From F23-B02 sp963613665 (GTDB lineage Bacteria; Bacillota; Clostridia; Oscillospirales; Oscillospiraceae): DNA of 37,189 nt. A program made the position numbers and the translations under genes. How positions within the stretch are numbered: the stretch's first letter is position 1; each line of letters opens with the position of its first letter. The notes under the pieces are model-generated. The model saw only the letters and a list, made by a program, of their open reading frames with translations, was not told the origin of the DNA and did no database searches. Of this stretch, positions 9,089 to 19,100 are shown piece after piece. The DNA lies in assembly GCA_963613665.1 (NCBI GenBank), contig CAVEAL010000022.1, forward strand, positions 1 to 37,189, in the 5' to 3' direction.

Positions 9089-11164
9089 TCAGCCCTTGCG
9101 AGCGCCGCGGAGAGTCTCCTGGAGATTCTTCGGAAGCTCGACATAGTGACTGGGTTCCATGCTGTAGTTAGCGCGGCCCTGAGTTTTGCTTCTCAGGTCG
9201 GTCGCATAGCCAAACATGGATGCAAGAGGTACGTTTGCCTCGATGACCGCGGCGCCGTTTCTTATATCGGAGCCTACGATCTGGCCGCGTCTTGCATTTA
9301 TATCGCCCATAACGTCGCCCATGTATTCGTCGGGAGCCGTTACGACAACCTTCATAATAGGTTCAAGCAGAGTGGGGCCTGCCTTCTCGCAGGCTTCCTT
9401 GAACGCCATGCTGCCGCAGATCTTGAACGCCATTTCGGACGAGTCGACCTCGTGGTACGAGCCGTCTATGAGCGTTACCTTCACGTCCACGACCTGATAG
9501 CCTGCAAGCACGCCCGACTGCATCGCACCCTGGATACCCTGATCTACGCAGGGGATATACTCCTTGGGGATCGCGCCGCCTGTGATCTTGTTGATGAACT
9601 CGTAGCCCTTGCCGGACTCGTTGGGCTCAACAATGATCTTGCAGTGTGCAAACTGGCCTTTACCGCCCGTCTGACGGGCATAGCGGGTATCGACGGTCGC
9701 CTCGCGCGTGATGGTCTCTTTATAGGAGACCTGCGGCTTGCCGACGTTTGCCTCGACCTTGAACTCGCGCAGAAGTCTGTCAACGATGATCTCAAGGTGA
9801 AGCTCGCCCATACCGGCGATTATGGTCTGACCCGACTCCTCGTCGGTGTAGGTCTTGAAGGTGGGGTCTTCCTCGGCCAGCTTCTGAAGCGCGATGGCCA
9901 TCTTCTCCTGACCGGCCTTGGTCTTGGGCTCGATGGCGACGCGGATAACGGGCTCGGGGAATTCCATGGATTCAAGGATGATCGGATGCTTTTCGTCGCA
10001 GAGCGTGTCGCCCGTGGTGGTGTTTTTAAGGCCGACCGCAGCGGCGATATCGCCGGAGTACGCAACGGAAAGATCCTCTCTGTGGTTTGCGTGCATCAGC
10101 AGGATTCTGCCGATACGCTCACGCTGACCCTTGGACGAGTTCAGGACCGTCTTGCCTGCCTCGACCGTGCCGGAATAGACGCGGAAGAAGCTCAGGCGGC
10201 CGACGAAGGGGTCGGTCATGATCTTGAACGCGAGTGCGGAGAACGGAGCCTCGTCGGAAGCTTCGCGCGTCTCCTCCTCATCGGTCTTGGGGTTTACACC
10301 GCTGATGGCAGGGATATCCAGCGGTGAGGGCATGTACTCGACAATAGCGTCGAGCAGCTTCTGCACGCCTTTGTTCTTGTACGAAGTACCGCAGACCACG
10401 GGAACCATCTTCACGGCGCAGGTGGCCTTTCTGATGGCCGCACGGATCATATCCTGCGGGACTTCCTCGCCTTCGAGATAAAGCATCATTATCTCGTCGT
10501 CGAAATCCGAGATAGCTTCCAGCATGTTTACGCGGTACTCGTCGGCCAGCTCGCGCATATCCTCGGGGATCTCCTCGGTGCGCATATCATTGCCGAGATC
10601 ATCGTAATAAATGCGGGCATTCATCTCAACCAGATCGATTATGCCGCGAAAATCCGCTTCGGCGCCGATCGGGAGCTGGATGGGCACTGCATTACATTTG
10701 AGCCTGTCATGCACCATATCGAGGACATGGTAGAAGTCCGCACCCATGATGTCCATTTTATTAACGTATATCATACGGGGTACGTTGTAATGGTCTGCCT
10801 GTCTCCAAACTGTCTCGGACTGCGGCTCAACGCCGCCCTTGGCACACAGCACGGTCACGCAGCCGTCAAGGACGCGGAGCGAACGCTCGACCTCAACGGT
10901 AAAGTCAACGTGACCCGGGGTATCGATGATATTGATTCTGGTATCGCGCCAGTGGCAGGTGGTGGCTGCGGAGGTGATGGTTATACCTCTCTCCTGCTCC
11001 TGCTCCATCCAGTCCATGGTCGCGGTGCCTTCATGAGTCTCGCCGATCTTGTAGTTTACGCCGGTGTAGTACAGAATACGCTCGGTAGTCGTAGTCTTGC
11101 CGGCGTCGATGTGAGCCATGATGCCGATATTTCTTGTTTTTTCAAGTGAGTATTGTCTGGGCAT
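9089..11164 (-). CDS. fusA: Elongation factor G
   Basis: EF-G is the GTPase that drives tRNA-mRNA translocation and, with ribosome recycling factor, splits ribosomes. The 691-residue length is standard. The G domain shows AHIDAGKTT (residues 17-25), the switch region around WMEQEQERGITITSAATTC, DTPGHVDFTVEVERSLRVLDG and VNKMD. Domains II-V follow, with the conserved GMGELHLEIIVDRL and MFGYATDLRSKTQGRANYSM segments. AGGAGA precedes the ATG. It follows rpsG by 18 bp and precedes tuf in the classic str-operon order. No truncation or missing motif is visible, so it is the canonical rather than a tetracycline-resistance paralogue. Confidence 0.99.
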   Translation of the reverse strand: MPRQYSLEKTRNIGIMAHIDAGKTTTTERILYYTGVNYKIGETHEGTATMDWMEQEQERGITITSAATTCHWRDTRINIIDTPGHVDFTVEVERSLRVLDGCVTVLCAKGGVEPQSETVWRQADHYNVPRMIYVNKMDIMGADFYHVLDMVHDRLKCNAVPIQLPIGAEADFRGIIDLVEMNARIYYDDLGNDMRTEEIPEDMRELADEYRVNMLEAISDFDDEIMMLYLEGEEVPQDMIRAAIRKATCAVKMVPVVCGTSYKNKGVQKLLDAIVEYMPSPLDIPAISGVNPKTDEEETREASDEAPFSALAFKIMTDPFVGRLSFFRVYSGTVEAGKTVLNSSKGQRERIGRILLMHANHREDLSVAYSGDIAAAVGLKNTTTGDTLCDEKHPIILESMEFPEPVIRVAIEPKTKAGQEKMAIALQKLAEEDPTFKTYTDEESGQTIIAGMGELHLEIIVDRLLREFKVEANVGKPQVSYKETITREATVDTRYARQTGGKGQFAHCKIIVEPNESGKGYEFINKITGGAIPKEYIPCVDQGIQGAMQSGVLAGYQVVDVKVTLIDGSYHEVDSSEMAFKICGSMAFKEACEKAGPTLLEPIMKVVVTAPDEYMGDVMGDINARRGQIVGSDIRNGAAVIEANVPLASMFGYATDLRSKTQGRANYSMEPSHYVELPKNLQETLRGARKG

Positions 11165-11182
11165 AATCTTCTCCTGATAGGA

Positions 11183-11653
11183 TTACCATCTGAAGTGTGC
11201 GAAGGCCTTGTTGGAGTCTGCCATCTTGTGGGTATCCTCGCGCTTCTTGACGGATGCGCCGAGGTTGTTGCAGGCATCCATGATCTCGCCTGCAAGGCGC
11301 TCCTTCATGGTCTTTTCGCCGCGCTTGCGGGCATAGCCGACCAGCCAGCGAAGGCCGAGAGTCTGACGGCGTGCGGGTCTTACTTCGATAGGAACCTGGT
11401 AAGTTGCACCGCCGACACGGCGAGCCTTGACTTCGAGGCTGGGCATGATGTTGTTCATTGCTTCGGTGAAGGCTTCAAGGGGGTCCTTGCCGGTCTTCTC
11501 CTTGATGATGTCAAAAGCGTCGTAAACGACCTTCTGAGCAACACCCTTTTTGCCGTCCAGCATGATAGCGTTGATGAGCTTGGTCACCAGAACACTATTG
11601 TACATAGGATCGGGTAAAATTTCTCTTTTGGGAACATTACCTCTTCTGGGCAC
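11183..11653 (-). CDS. rpsG: Ribosomal protein S7 (GTG start)
   Basis: S7 nucleates assembly of the 30S head by binding the 3' domain of 16S rRNA. The 156-residue product starts VPRRGNVPKREILPDP, identical in layout to the usual MPRRGNVPKRE start. I place the start at the GTG at 11651-11653 because AAGGAGGG lies about 7 nt upstream. An in-frame ATG six codons further upstream has no such site, and using it would place the AAGGAGGG inside the gene. The C-terminal DTHKMADSNKAFAHFRW is typical. It is 124 bp downstream of rpsL, across a structured spacer, and 18 bp upstream of fusA. Confidence 0.97.
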   Translation of the reverse strand: MPRRGNVPKREILPDPMYNSVLVTKLINAIMLDGKKGVAQKVVYDAFDIIKEKTGKDPLEAFTEAMNNIMPSLEVKARRVGGATYQVPIEVRPARRQTLGLRWLVGYARKRGEKTMKERLAGEIMDACNNLGASVKKREDTHKMADSNKAFAHFRW

Positions 11654-11692
11654 TGTGCTTCCCTCCTTCATTAAAAAATGACTTCACAGGTA

Positions 11693-11750
11693 CTCGGAAC
11701 GGAACTGAGCCGTTCCGTCTGCGCCCCGAGGTCTAATTATATATATAGAC
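11693..11750 (-). other. Structured rpsL-rpsG intercistronic region
   Basis: Three pairings fit in 58 bp: GTCTA/TAGAC (11731-11735 with 11746-11750), an enclosing CTCGG/CCGAG (11693-11697 with 11726-11730), and an inner ACGGAA/TTCCGT hairpin. In Escherichia coli the equivalent spacer is bound by S7 for translational feedback. That this one has the same role is an inference from position and structure. Confidence 0.45.
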
Positions 11751-11777
11751 AACAGGGCAAAATTTGCTTGTTGGAAA

Positions 11778-12200
11778 TTACTTCTTTGCAGCCTTGGGTC
11801 TCTTCGCGCCGTACTTGGAGCGAGCCTGCATACGACCCGTGACGCCCTGAGCGTCGAGGGTGCCGCGAATGATGTGGTAACGAACACCGGGAAGGTCCTT
11901 GACACGGCCGCCGCGGATCATAACAACGCTATGCTCCTGAAGGTTGTGGCCGACACCGGGAATGTAAGCGGTGACTTCGTAACCGTTGGTCAGACGCACA
12001 CGAGCGATCTTACGCAGTGCGGAGTTAGGCTTCTTGGGGGTGGAGGTACGGACTGCTGTGCAGACGCCTCTCTTCTGGGGAGAGCTCAGGTCGGTCTCGC
12101 AATTCTTCAGGGTGTTGAGGCCCTTCTGCATTGCAGGGGAGTTGGACTTGTAGGTAGACTTCTCTCTGCCTTTTCTCACCAGCTGGTTAAACGTAGGCAA
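11778..12200 (-). CDS. rpsL: Ribosomal protein S12 (TTG start)
   Basis: S12 sits at the decoding centre and controls translational accuracy. The 140-residue protein begins MPTFNQLVRKGREK, and the codon at 12198-12200 is TTG, with AAAGGAG 9 nt upstream. No in-frame ATG is available nearby. The decoding loop RTSTPKKPNSALRK has lysines K56 and K57, equivalent to the positions changed in streptomycin-resistant mutants, and KDLPGVRYH is also wild type, so a streptomycin-sensitive S12 is expected. Compared with E. coli S12 it has the roughly 14-residue N-terminal insertion usual in Firmicutes. It is the first gene of the rpsL-rpsG-fusA-tuf operon. Confidence 0.97.
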   Translation of the reverse strand: MPTFNQLVRKGREKSTYKSNSPAMQKGLNTLKNCETDLSSPQKRGVCTAVRTSTPKKPNSALRKIARVRLTNGYEVTAYIPGVGHNLQEHSVVMIRGGRVKDLPGVRYHIIRGTLDAQGVTGRMQARSKYGAKRPKAAKK

Positions 12201-12216
12201 TTTTCATTTCTCCTTT

Positions 12217-12242
12217 CTTGAAAAATTCCTTGATTTTCAAGG
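12217..12242 (-). promoter_or_regulatory. Alternative hairpins next to the rpsL ribosome binding site
   Basis: Two mutually exclusive pairings share the same sequence: CCTTGA/TCAAGG (12228-12242) and CTTGAAAA/TTTTCAAG (12217-12241). The second ends directly against the AAAGGAG site of rpsL. The layout could allow ribosomal-protein feedback on rpsL, but this is not established. Confidence 0.4.
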
Positions 12243-12293
12243 TTTTTGCATGAATTTACGGCTTTTGGGCGCACTAAACCCACACAGACTGAA

Positions 12294-12322
12294 ATTTTAG
12301 CATATTACACAAAATCAGTCAA
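12294..12322 (-). promoter_or_regulatory. str-operon (rpsL) promoter
   Basis: Minus strand: TTGACT (12317-12322), a 17-bp spacer ending in TGC, then TAAAAT (12294-12299). This is a near-consensus sigma-A promoter with an extended -10, giving a leader of about 87 nt. It lies downstream of the rpoC terminator, so the str operon is transcribed separately from rpoBC. Confidence 0.88.
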
Positions 12323-12383
12323 GAATTTTTTACACAAAAATGCGCTGGGATTTCGGATTTTTCTTATCGAAATGCCATAGAAA

Positions 12384-12409
12384 GCCCCTGTCCGCTGCCG
12401 GACAGGGGC
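12384..12409 (-). terminator. rpoC terminator
   Basis: An 11-bp perfect GC-rich stem, GCCCCTGTCCG with CGGACAGGGGC and a 4-nt loop, is followed on the minus strand by TTTCT. It starts 13 bp after the rpoC stop codon and separates rpoBC from the rpsL promoter. Confidence 0.88.
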
Positions 12410-12422
12410 ATAACTATTGATC

Positions 12423-15400
12423 TTAAAGTGCGTTTGTCTTGCCGACAAGAGCGGAGAGGTCAACGTACTGCGCAGGATCGTCGGTGACGGTGTCATCTGT
12501 CTTTTCCTCAAACTCGCGGTACATGGAAAGTCCGGTACCGGCGGGGATGAGCTTGCCGATGATGACGTTTTCCTTGAGGCCGACAAGGTGATCGACCTTG
12601 CCCTTGATGGCAGCCTCGGTAAGCACCTTGGTGGTCTCCTGGAAGGACGCTGCCGACAGGAAGCTCTCGGTAGCAAGGGAGGCCTTGGTGATGCCCATGA
12701 GGAGCTGGGTGTAGGTCGCCTTGCTCAGTCCCTCCTCGCCTGCCGCGATTCGCTCGTCTACCTTGCGGTTTGCCGCCTTGAGCTCGCCGATATCGACCGT
12801 TGCGCCGGAGAGCAGATCGGTGCTGCCGGAGTCCTCTATCTTGACTTTGCGCATCATCTGGCGGACGATGATCTCGATATGCTTGTCGTTGATGTCAACG
12901 CCCTGCTGACGGTAGACCTTCTGGACCTCCTGAATGATATAGGTGCGCACGCCGGGACGTCCGTACTGATCGTCGTCGATGCCGCGGATACGCAGGACAT
13001 CGTGCGGGCTGAGCGCGCCGCTGGTGAGCTCCTGGCCCTTATCGACATGGTCGCCGTTCTTGACAAGTATGCCGGCCGAGTGAGGCACGGTGTAGACCTT
13101 GGTCTCGCCCTCTTCCTCGCTGCTGACGCTTATCGCAAACAGTGCGCCCTTCTTGGTCTCCTCGATGGCGACGGTGCCGGATATCTCGGCAAGGACGGCC
13201 ATTTTCTTGGGCTTGCGCGCCTCGAACAGCTCTTCGACACGGGGAAGACCCTGAGTGATATCGTCGCCGGCTACGCCGCCGGTGTGGAAGGTACGCATGG
13301 TAAGCTGAGTACCGGGCTCGCCGATGGACTGCGCCGCGATAACACCGACGGCTTCGCCCGCGCTGACGGGCTGGCCGATGGCGAGGTTTATGCCGTAGCA
13401 GCGTGCGCACACGCCGGTGCGGGCCTCGCAGGACAGGACGCTGCGGATGAGAACGCGCTCGATGCCGTGGGCCTCGAGAACGTCGGCATCTGCGGGCATG
13501 AGCATGTGGTCGGTGTCAAACAGCACCTCGCCGGTCTGCGGATCGCAGATGGGCACTGCCGGAAATCTGCCGTGTATGCTCACGCCGAAGGACTGGACGA
13601 GCTGACCCTTTTCGTAGACAGCCGCCGCCCACACGCCGTCGTGCGTGCCGCAGTCGGGCTCGCGGATGATGACATCCTGGCAGACATCGACCATTCGGCG
13701 GGTAAGGTAACCGGAGTCGGCCGTACGAAGCGCGGTATCGGCAAGACCCTTGCGCGCGCCTCGGGAGGAGATGAAGTATTCCAGAACGCTCAGGCCTTCA
13801 CGGAAGTTTGCCTTGATGGGTATCTCGATGGTCTTACCGGAGGTGTTGGCCATAAGGCCGCGCATACCGGCAAGCTGACGGATCTGGTTCATGGAGCCAC
13901 GAGCGCCGGAGTTTGCCATCATGTAGATAGGATTGTAGGTATCAAGGCAGTTCTGAAGTGCGCTGGTGACGTCCTTTGTGGTCTTTTCCCACTCGGAAAC
14001 GACCAGACGGTAGCGCTCGTCATCGGTGATGAAGCCGCGCTTGAACTGACGCTCGATGGCAACGACCTTGCCCTCGGTCTCGCTGATGAGTGTCTTTTTC
14101 GCGTCGGGGACGGTCATATCGGCGATGGAGATCGTGATAGCGCCCTTGGTCGAATACTTATAGCCCATTGCCTTGATGCCGTCGAGCACCTCTGCGGAAA
14201 TGGTGAAGTCATGCTTTTTGATGCAGCGGTCGATGATATCGCCGAGCTGCTTCTTGCCGACCTGGAAGCCGATCTCGTGATCAAACGCGTGCTCGGGATC
14301 GCTTCTGTCAACGTAGCCGAGATCCTGCGGGATCTTTTCGTTGAAGATAATGCGGCCGACGGTGCTCTCGATGATCTTTGATTTCTCGACGCCGTCAAAG
14401 GTCTTGACTACGCGCACGAGGATGGGTGCATGCAGGCCGACGTCGCCCTGACTGTAGGCCATGACGGCCTCGTCCGGGTCGCGGTAGATCAGCAGCGGCC
14501 TGTATTCCGGAGCCTTGCCGCCCTCGGCCGCAGCCTTCTCCTCGGCAGCTACAAAATCGTCGCCGTCAACTATCTCGTTTGCGGGCAGGCCGGTATCGCC
14601 GGGGTCGGTCACAAATACATGCTCTGCGCCCTTTTCGGCCTTGCCGATGCGCTTCATGGTCAGGTAGTACGAGCCGAGGATCATATCCTGGGTAGGAACG
14701 GTGACGGGGTGGCCGTCCTGCGGACGCAGGAGGTTGTTTGCCGAGAGCATGAGTATTCTCGCCTCGGCCTGAGCCTCTGCCGACAGAGGAACGTGGATAG
14801 CCATCTGGTCGCCGTCGAAGTCGGCGTTATATGCGGTACATACCAGAGGATGCAGCTTCAGCGCGCGGCCCTCGACAAGAATGGGCTCGAAGGCCTGAAT
14901 ACCGAGACGGTGCAGCGTAGGCGCACGGTTGAGGAGCACGGGATGCTCCTTGATTACGACCTCGAGCGCGTCCCACACCTCGGTGCGCTGCTTATCGACC
15001 ATCTTCTTTGCGGACTTGATGTTGTTTGCAACGCCGTCCTCGACGAGCTTTTTCATAACGAAGGGGCGGAACAGCTCGATCGCCATCTCCTTGGGGACGC
15101 CGCACTGATAGATCTTGAGGTCCGGACCTACGACGATAACGCTTCGGCCGGAGTAGTCAACGCGCTTGCCCAGAAGGTTCTGGCGGAAGCGTCCCTGCTT
15201 GCCCTTGAGCATATCCGACAGCGATTTGAGCGCACGGGAGTTCGCGCCGGTGACGGCTCTGCCGCGGCGGCCGTTGTCGATAAGTGCGTCAACGGCTTCC
15301 TGGAGCATACGCTTTTCGTTGCGCACGATGATGTCGGGTGCGTTGAGCTGGATAAGTCTTTTCAGACGGTTATTGCGGTTTATGACGCGGCGGTACAGGT

Positions 15401-16163
15401 CGTTGAGGTCGCTCGTTGCAAAGCGGCCGCCGTCGAGCTGTACCATGGGGCGGATCTCGGGCGGGATGACCGGCAGAATGTCGATTATCATCCACTCGGG
15501 CTTATTGCCGCTCTGACGGAAGGCCTCGACTACCTCAAGGCGCTTGACGAGCTTCGCCTTCTTCTGACCGGAGGCGTTTGCAAGCTCCTCTCTGAGCTCG
15601 GCGGAGAGCTTCTCGCAGTCTATCTGCTGGAGGAGCTTCTTGATTGCCTCAGCGCCCATGCCAGCGTCAAAGTCGTCCTCGTACTTCTCGCGCATGTCGC
15701 GGTACTCTTTTTCGGTGAGTATCTGGCACTTTTCAAGCGGAGTGAAGCCGGGGTCGGTAACTATATAATTTGCAAAGTACAGGACCTTTTCGAGCACTCT
15801 CGGAGTGAGATCGAGCAGCAGGCCCATGCGGCTGGGTATGCCCTTGAAGTACCAGATGTGCGATACGGGAGCGGCGAGCTCGATATGGCCCATACGCTCG
15901 CGGCGGACCTTGCTCTTTGTGACCTCAACGCCGCAGCGGTCGCATATCTTGCCCTTGTAGCTGATCTTCTTGTACTTGCCGCAGTGGCACTCCCAGTCCT
16001 TGGTCGGTCCGAAAATGCGCTCGCAGAACAGACCGTCGCGCTCGGGCTTGAGGGTGCGGTAGTTGATGGTCTCGGGCTTGGTGACCTCGCCGGAGGACCA
16101 TGAAAGTATCATTTCAGGGGAGGCTATGCCTATTTTGATGGCGTCAAACGGTGTAAAACTCAT
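12423..16163 (-). CDS. rpoC: RNA polymerase beta' subunit
   Basis: The largest catalytic subunit of RNA polymerase, 1246 residues. The catalytic magnesium loop NADFDGDQ spans residues 446-453. The N-terminal zinc site has C59, C61, C74 and C77. The second zinc site lies in CEARTGVCARCYG near residue 910. The trigger loop/bridge helix region is intact (RGARKGLADTALRTADSGYLTRR). The ATG lies 2 bp after the rpoB stop, with the GAGGAGG site formed by the last rpoB codons, so the two are translationally coupled. It ends 13 bp before a strong terminator. It lacks the large lineage-specific insertions found in proteobacterial RpoC. Confidence 0.99.
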   Translation of the reverse strand: MSFTPFDAIKIGIASPEMILSWSSGEVTKPETINYRTLKPERDGLFCERIFGPTKDWECHCGKYKKISYKGKICDRCGVEVTKSKVRRERMGHIELAAPVSHIWYFKGIPSRMGLLLDLTPRVLEKVLYFANYIVTDPGFTPLEKCQILTEKEYRDMREKYEDDFDAGMGAEAIKKLLQQIDCEKLSAELREELANASGQKKAKLVKRLEVVEAFRQSGNKPEWMIIDILPVIPPEIRPMVQLDGGRFATSDLNDLYRRVINRNNRLKRLIQLNAPDIIVRNEKRMLQEAVDALIDNGRRGRAVTGANSRALKSLSDMLKGKQGRFRQNLLGKRVDYSGRSVIVVGPDLKIYQCGVPKEMAIELFRPFVMKKLVEDGVANNIKSAKKMVDKQRTEVWDALEVVIKEHPVLLNRAPTLHRLGIQAFEPILVEGRALKLHPLVCTAYNADFDGDQMAIHVPLSAEAQAEARILMLSANNLLRPQDGHPVTVPTQDMILGSYYLTMKRIGKAEKGAEHVFVTDPGDTGLPANEIVDGDDFVAAEEKAAAEGGKAPEYRPLLIYRDPDEAVMAYSQGDVGLHAPILVRVVKTFDGVEKSKIIESTVGRIIFNEKIPQDLGYVDRSDPEHAFDHEIGFQVGKKQLGDIIDRCIKKHDFTISAEVLDGIKAMGYKYSTKGAITISIADMTVPDAKKTLISETEGKVVAIERQFKRGFITDDERYRLVVSEWEKTTKDVTSALQNCLDTYNPIYMMANSGARGSMNQIRQLAGMRGLMANTSGKTIEIPIKANFREGLSVLEYFISSRGARKGLADTALRTADSGYLTRRMVDVCQDVIIREPDCGTHDGVWAAAVYEKGQLVQSFGVSIHGRFPAVPICDPQTGEVLFDTDHMLMPADADVLEAHGIERVLIRSVLSCEARTGVCARCYGINLAIGQPVSAGEAVGVIAAQSIGEPGTQLTMRTFHTGGVAGDDITQGLPRVEELFEARKPKKMAVLAEISGTVAIEETKKGALFAISVSSEEEGETKVYTVPHSAGILVKNGDHVDKGQELTSGALSPHDVLRIRGIDDDQYGRPGVRTYIIQEVQKVYRQQGVDINDKHIEIIVRQMMRKVKIEDSGSTDLLSGATVDIGELKAANRKVDERIAAGEEGLSKATYTQLLMGITKASLATESFLSAASFQETTKVLTEAAIKGKVDHLVGLKENVIIGKLIPAGTGLSMYREFEEKTDDTVTDDPAQYVDLSALVGKTNAL

Positions 16164-16165
16164 TA

Positions 16166-19100
16166 TTATTCATCCTCCTCACTGTAATCATCGTCGGACA
16201 TGAAGCCGAAATCGTCGTCATCGGTCTCGGGAATGTCCTCGATCGTGTAGCCCTCGGCCTCGATCTCGTTGTCGTCGGACATGGTATCGTACATTTCATC
16301 CTTCATCTTGGGGATGAACTCATCCTCGTCGTCGTCCTTGAGCTCGATCTCCTGACCGTCCTTATCCAGAACGCGGATGTCAAGGCACAGCGACTGGAGC
16401 TCCTTGACGAGGACCTTGAACGATTCGGGAACGCCGGGCTGCGGAATGTTGTTGCCCTTTACGATGCTCTCGTAGGTGCGCACACGGCCGGTGACATCGT
16501 CGGACTTGACGGTGAGTATCTCCTGAAGAGTATACGCCGCGCCGTAGGCTTCGAGAGCCCAGACTTCCATTTCGCCGAAGCGCTGGCCGCCGAACTGAGC
16601 CTTGCCGCCGAGAGGCTGCTGGGTAACGAGGCTGTATGGGCCGGTGCTGCGCGCGTGGATCTTATCATCGACAAGGTGGTGCAGCTTCAGGAAGTAGACC
16701 CAGCCGACGGTAACGTCGTTGTCAAACTTTTCGCCGGTACGGCCGTCGTACAGAACGCTCTTACCGTCCTCGCGCAGGCCCGCCTGACGCAGGGTATCGC
16801 GGATGGTGGATTCGTTGGCACCGTTGAAGATAGGCGTTGCCACCTTCCAGCCGAGCGCCTGAGCGGCGTAGCCGAGGTGAACCTCGAGGACCTGACCGAT
16901 ATTCATACGGGACGGAACGCCCAGGGGATTAAGAACTATATCGAGCGGAGTGCCGTCGGGCAGGTACGGCATATCCTCACGCGGGAGTATGCGGGAAACG
17001 ACGCCCTTGTTGCCGTGGCGGCCGGCCATCTTGTCGCCGACGGATATCTTGCGCTTCTGGGCAATGTATACTCGCACGACCTGATTTACACCGGGACTCA
17101 TCTCGTCGCCGTTTTCACGGGTAAAGACCTTGACATCGACGATTATGCCGCTCTCACCGTGGGGAACCTTGAGCGAGGTGTCGCGCACCTCTCTCGCCTT
17201 TTCGCCGAAGATGGCGCGCAGCAGGCGTTCCTCGGCCGTGAGGTCTGTCTCGCCCTTCGGGGTGACCTTGCCGACAAGGATATCACCGGCGCGTACCTCT
17301 GCACCTACGGTGATTATGCCGCGCTCATCGAGGTACTTGAGGGCATCGTCGCCGACGCCGGGTATATCGCGGGTGATCTCCTCGGGTCCGAGCTTGGTAT
17401 CGCGTGCGTCGCACTCGTACTCCTCGACGTGGAGGGATGTGAACACGTCCTCCATGACAAGGCGCTCGTTGAGCAGGATAGCGTCCTCGTAGTTGTAGCC
17501 TTCCCAGGTCATGAAGCCGACGAGGATGTTCTTGCCGAGGGATATCTCGCCGTCCTTGGTGCTCGGGCCGTCGGCGATGACGTCGCCCTCGTGCACACGC
17601 TCGCCGAGAGACACGATGGGTCTCTGGTTTACGCAGGTGCCCTGGTTGGAGCGGGCAAATTTAATAAGCTTGTAGTTTTTGATATCGCCGGAATCGTATT
17701 TTATGGTAATGTTCTGAGCATCGGAGCGGACGACTTCGCCGTCGCCCTCGGCAAGGACGACAACGCCGGAGTCAACGGCGCACTTGTGCTCGATACCGGT
17801 CGCAACGATAGGCGCCTGGGTCACCATGAGGGGAACCGCCTGGCGCTGCATGTTCGCGCCCATCAGCGCGCGGTTTGCGTCGTCGTTCTCGAGGAAGGGG
17901 ATCATGGCGGTTGCGATGGAGACCATCATGCGGGGGCTTATGTCGATATAATCGACTCTCTCGCGGTCTACCTCGACGATCTCGTCACGGTGACGGCAGG
18001 TGATACGCTTGTTTATGAGGCAGCCGTTTTCGTCGCGCGGCTCGGTAGCAGGAGCGACAATGTAGTTATCCTCCATGTCGGCGGTTAGATAGTCTACCTG
18101 ATCGGTGACACGGCAGGTTCCCTTTTCGACCTTCTGGAACGGTGCTACGAGGAAGCCGTACTCGTTTGCTCTCGCGTAGGATGCAAGGTAGGAGATAAGG
18201 CCGATGTTCGGGCCTTCGGGAGTCTCTATCGGACACAGGCGGCCGTAGTGGCTGTAGTGAACGTCGCGGACGTCGAAGGAGGCTCTCTCACGGCTCAGGC
18301 CGCCGGGGCCGAGTGCCGACATACGGCGCTTATGGGTAAGCTCGGACAGGGGGTTTGTCTGGTCCATGAACTGCGACAGCGGGCTCGAACCGAAGAATTC
18401 CTTGATCGCCGCCGTCACGGGACGGATATTTATAAGGCTCTGGGGAGTTACGATGTCCAGATCCTGAAGGGTCATGCGCTCGCGGATAACGCGCTCCATA
18501 CGGGAGAAGCCGATGCGGAACTGGTTCTGGAGCAGCTCGCCCACGCAGCGGACGCGGCGGTTGCCGAGATGGTCGATATCGTCCTTCTCGCCGATGCCGT
18601 AGGCCAGGCAGTTGAGGTAGTTGACGGAGGCGAACATATCGTCAACGACAATGTGCTTCGGGATAAGTACGTCGATATTCTCAAGGATAGCTTCCTTGAG
18701 AGCGTCGCCGGAATACTGCTCCATGAGGCTCTTGAGGACTATGCCGCGCACCTTTTCCTTGATGCCGAGCTCCTCGGGGTCGATATCGACCATGCTCCGG
18801 AGCGGCACCATGCCGTTGGAAAAGACCTTGACGGTCTTGCCGTCAACATCGAGGTAGACCTCGATAACGCCGGCAGCGTCGATCTGCTCGGCCTTCTCGC
18901 GCGATATGACCTCGCCCGCGTCGGCGATTATCTCGCCCGTGGAGGGATCCGCCACCGGCATTGCCAGGGTAAAGCCGTTTATTCTGCCGCGAAGCGCGAG
19001 CTTCTTGTTGAACTTATAGCGGCCGACATTGGAAATGTCGTAGCGGCGGTGGTCAAAGAACAGTCCGTCGAGCAGAGCCTCGGCGCTTTCCACCGTCGGG

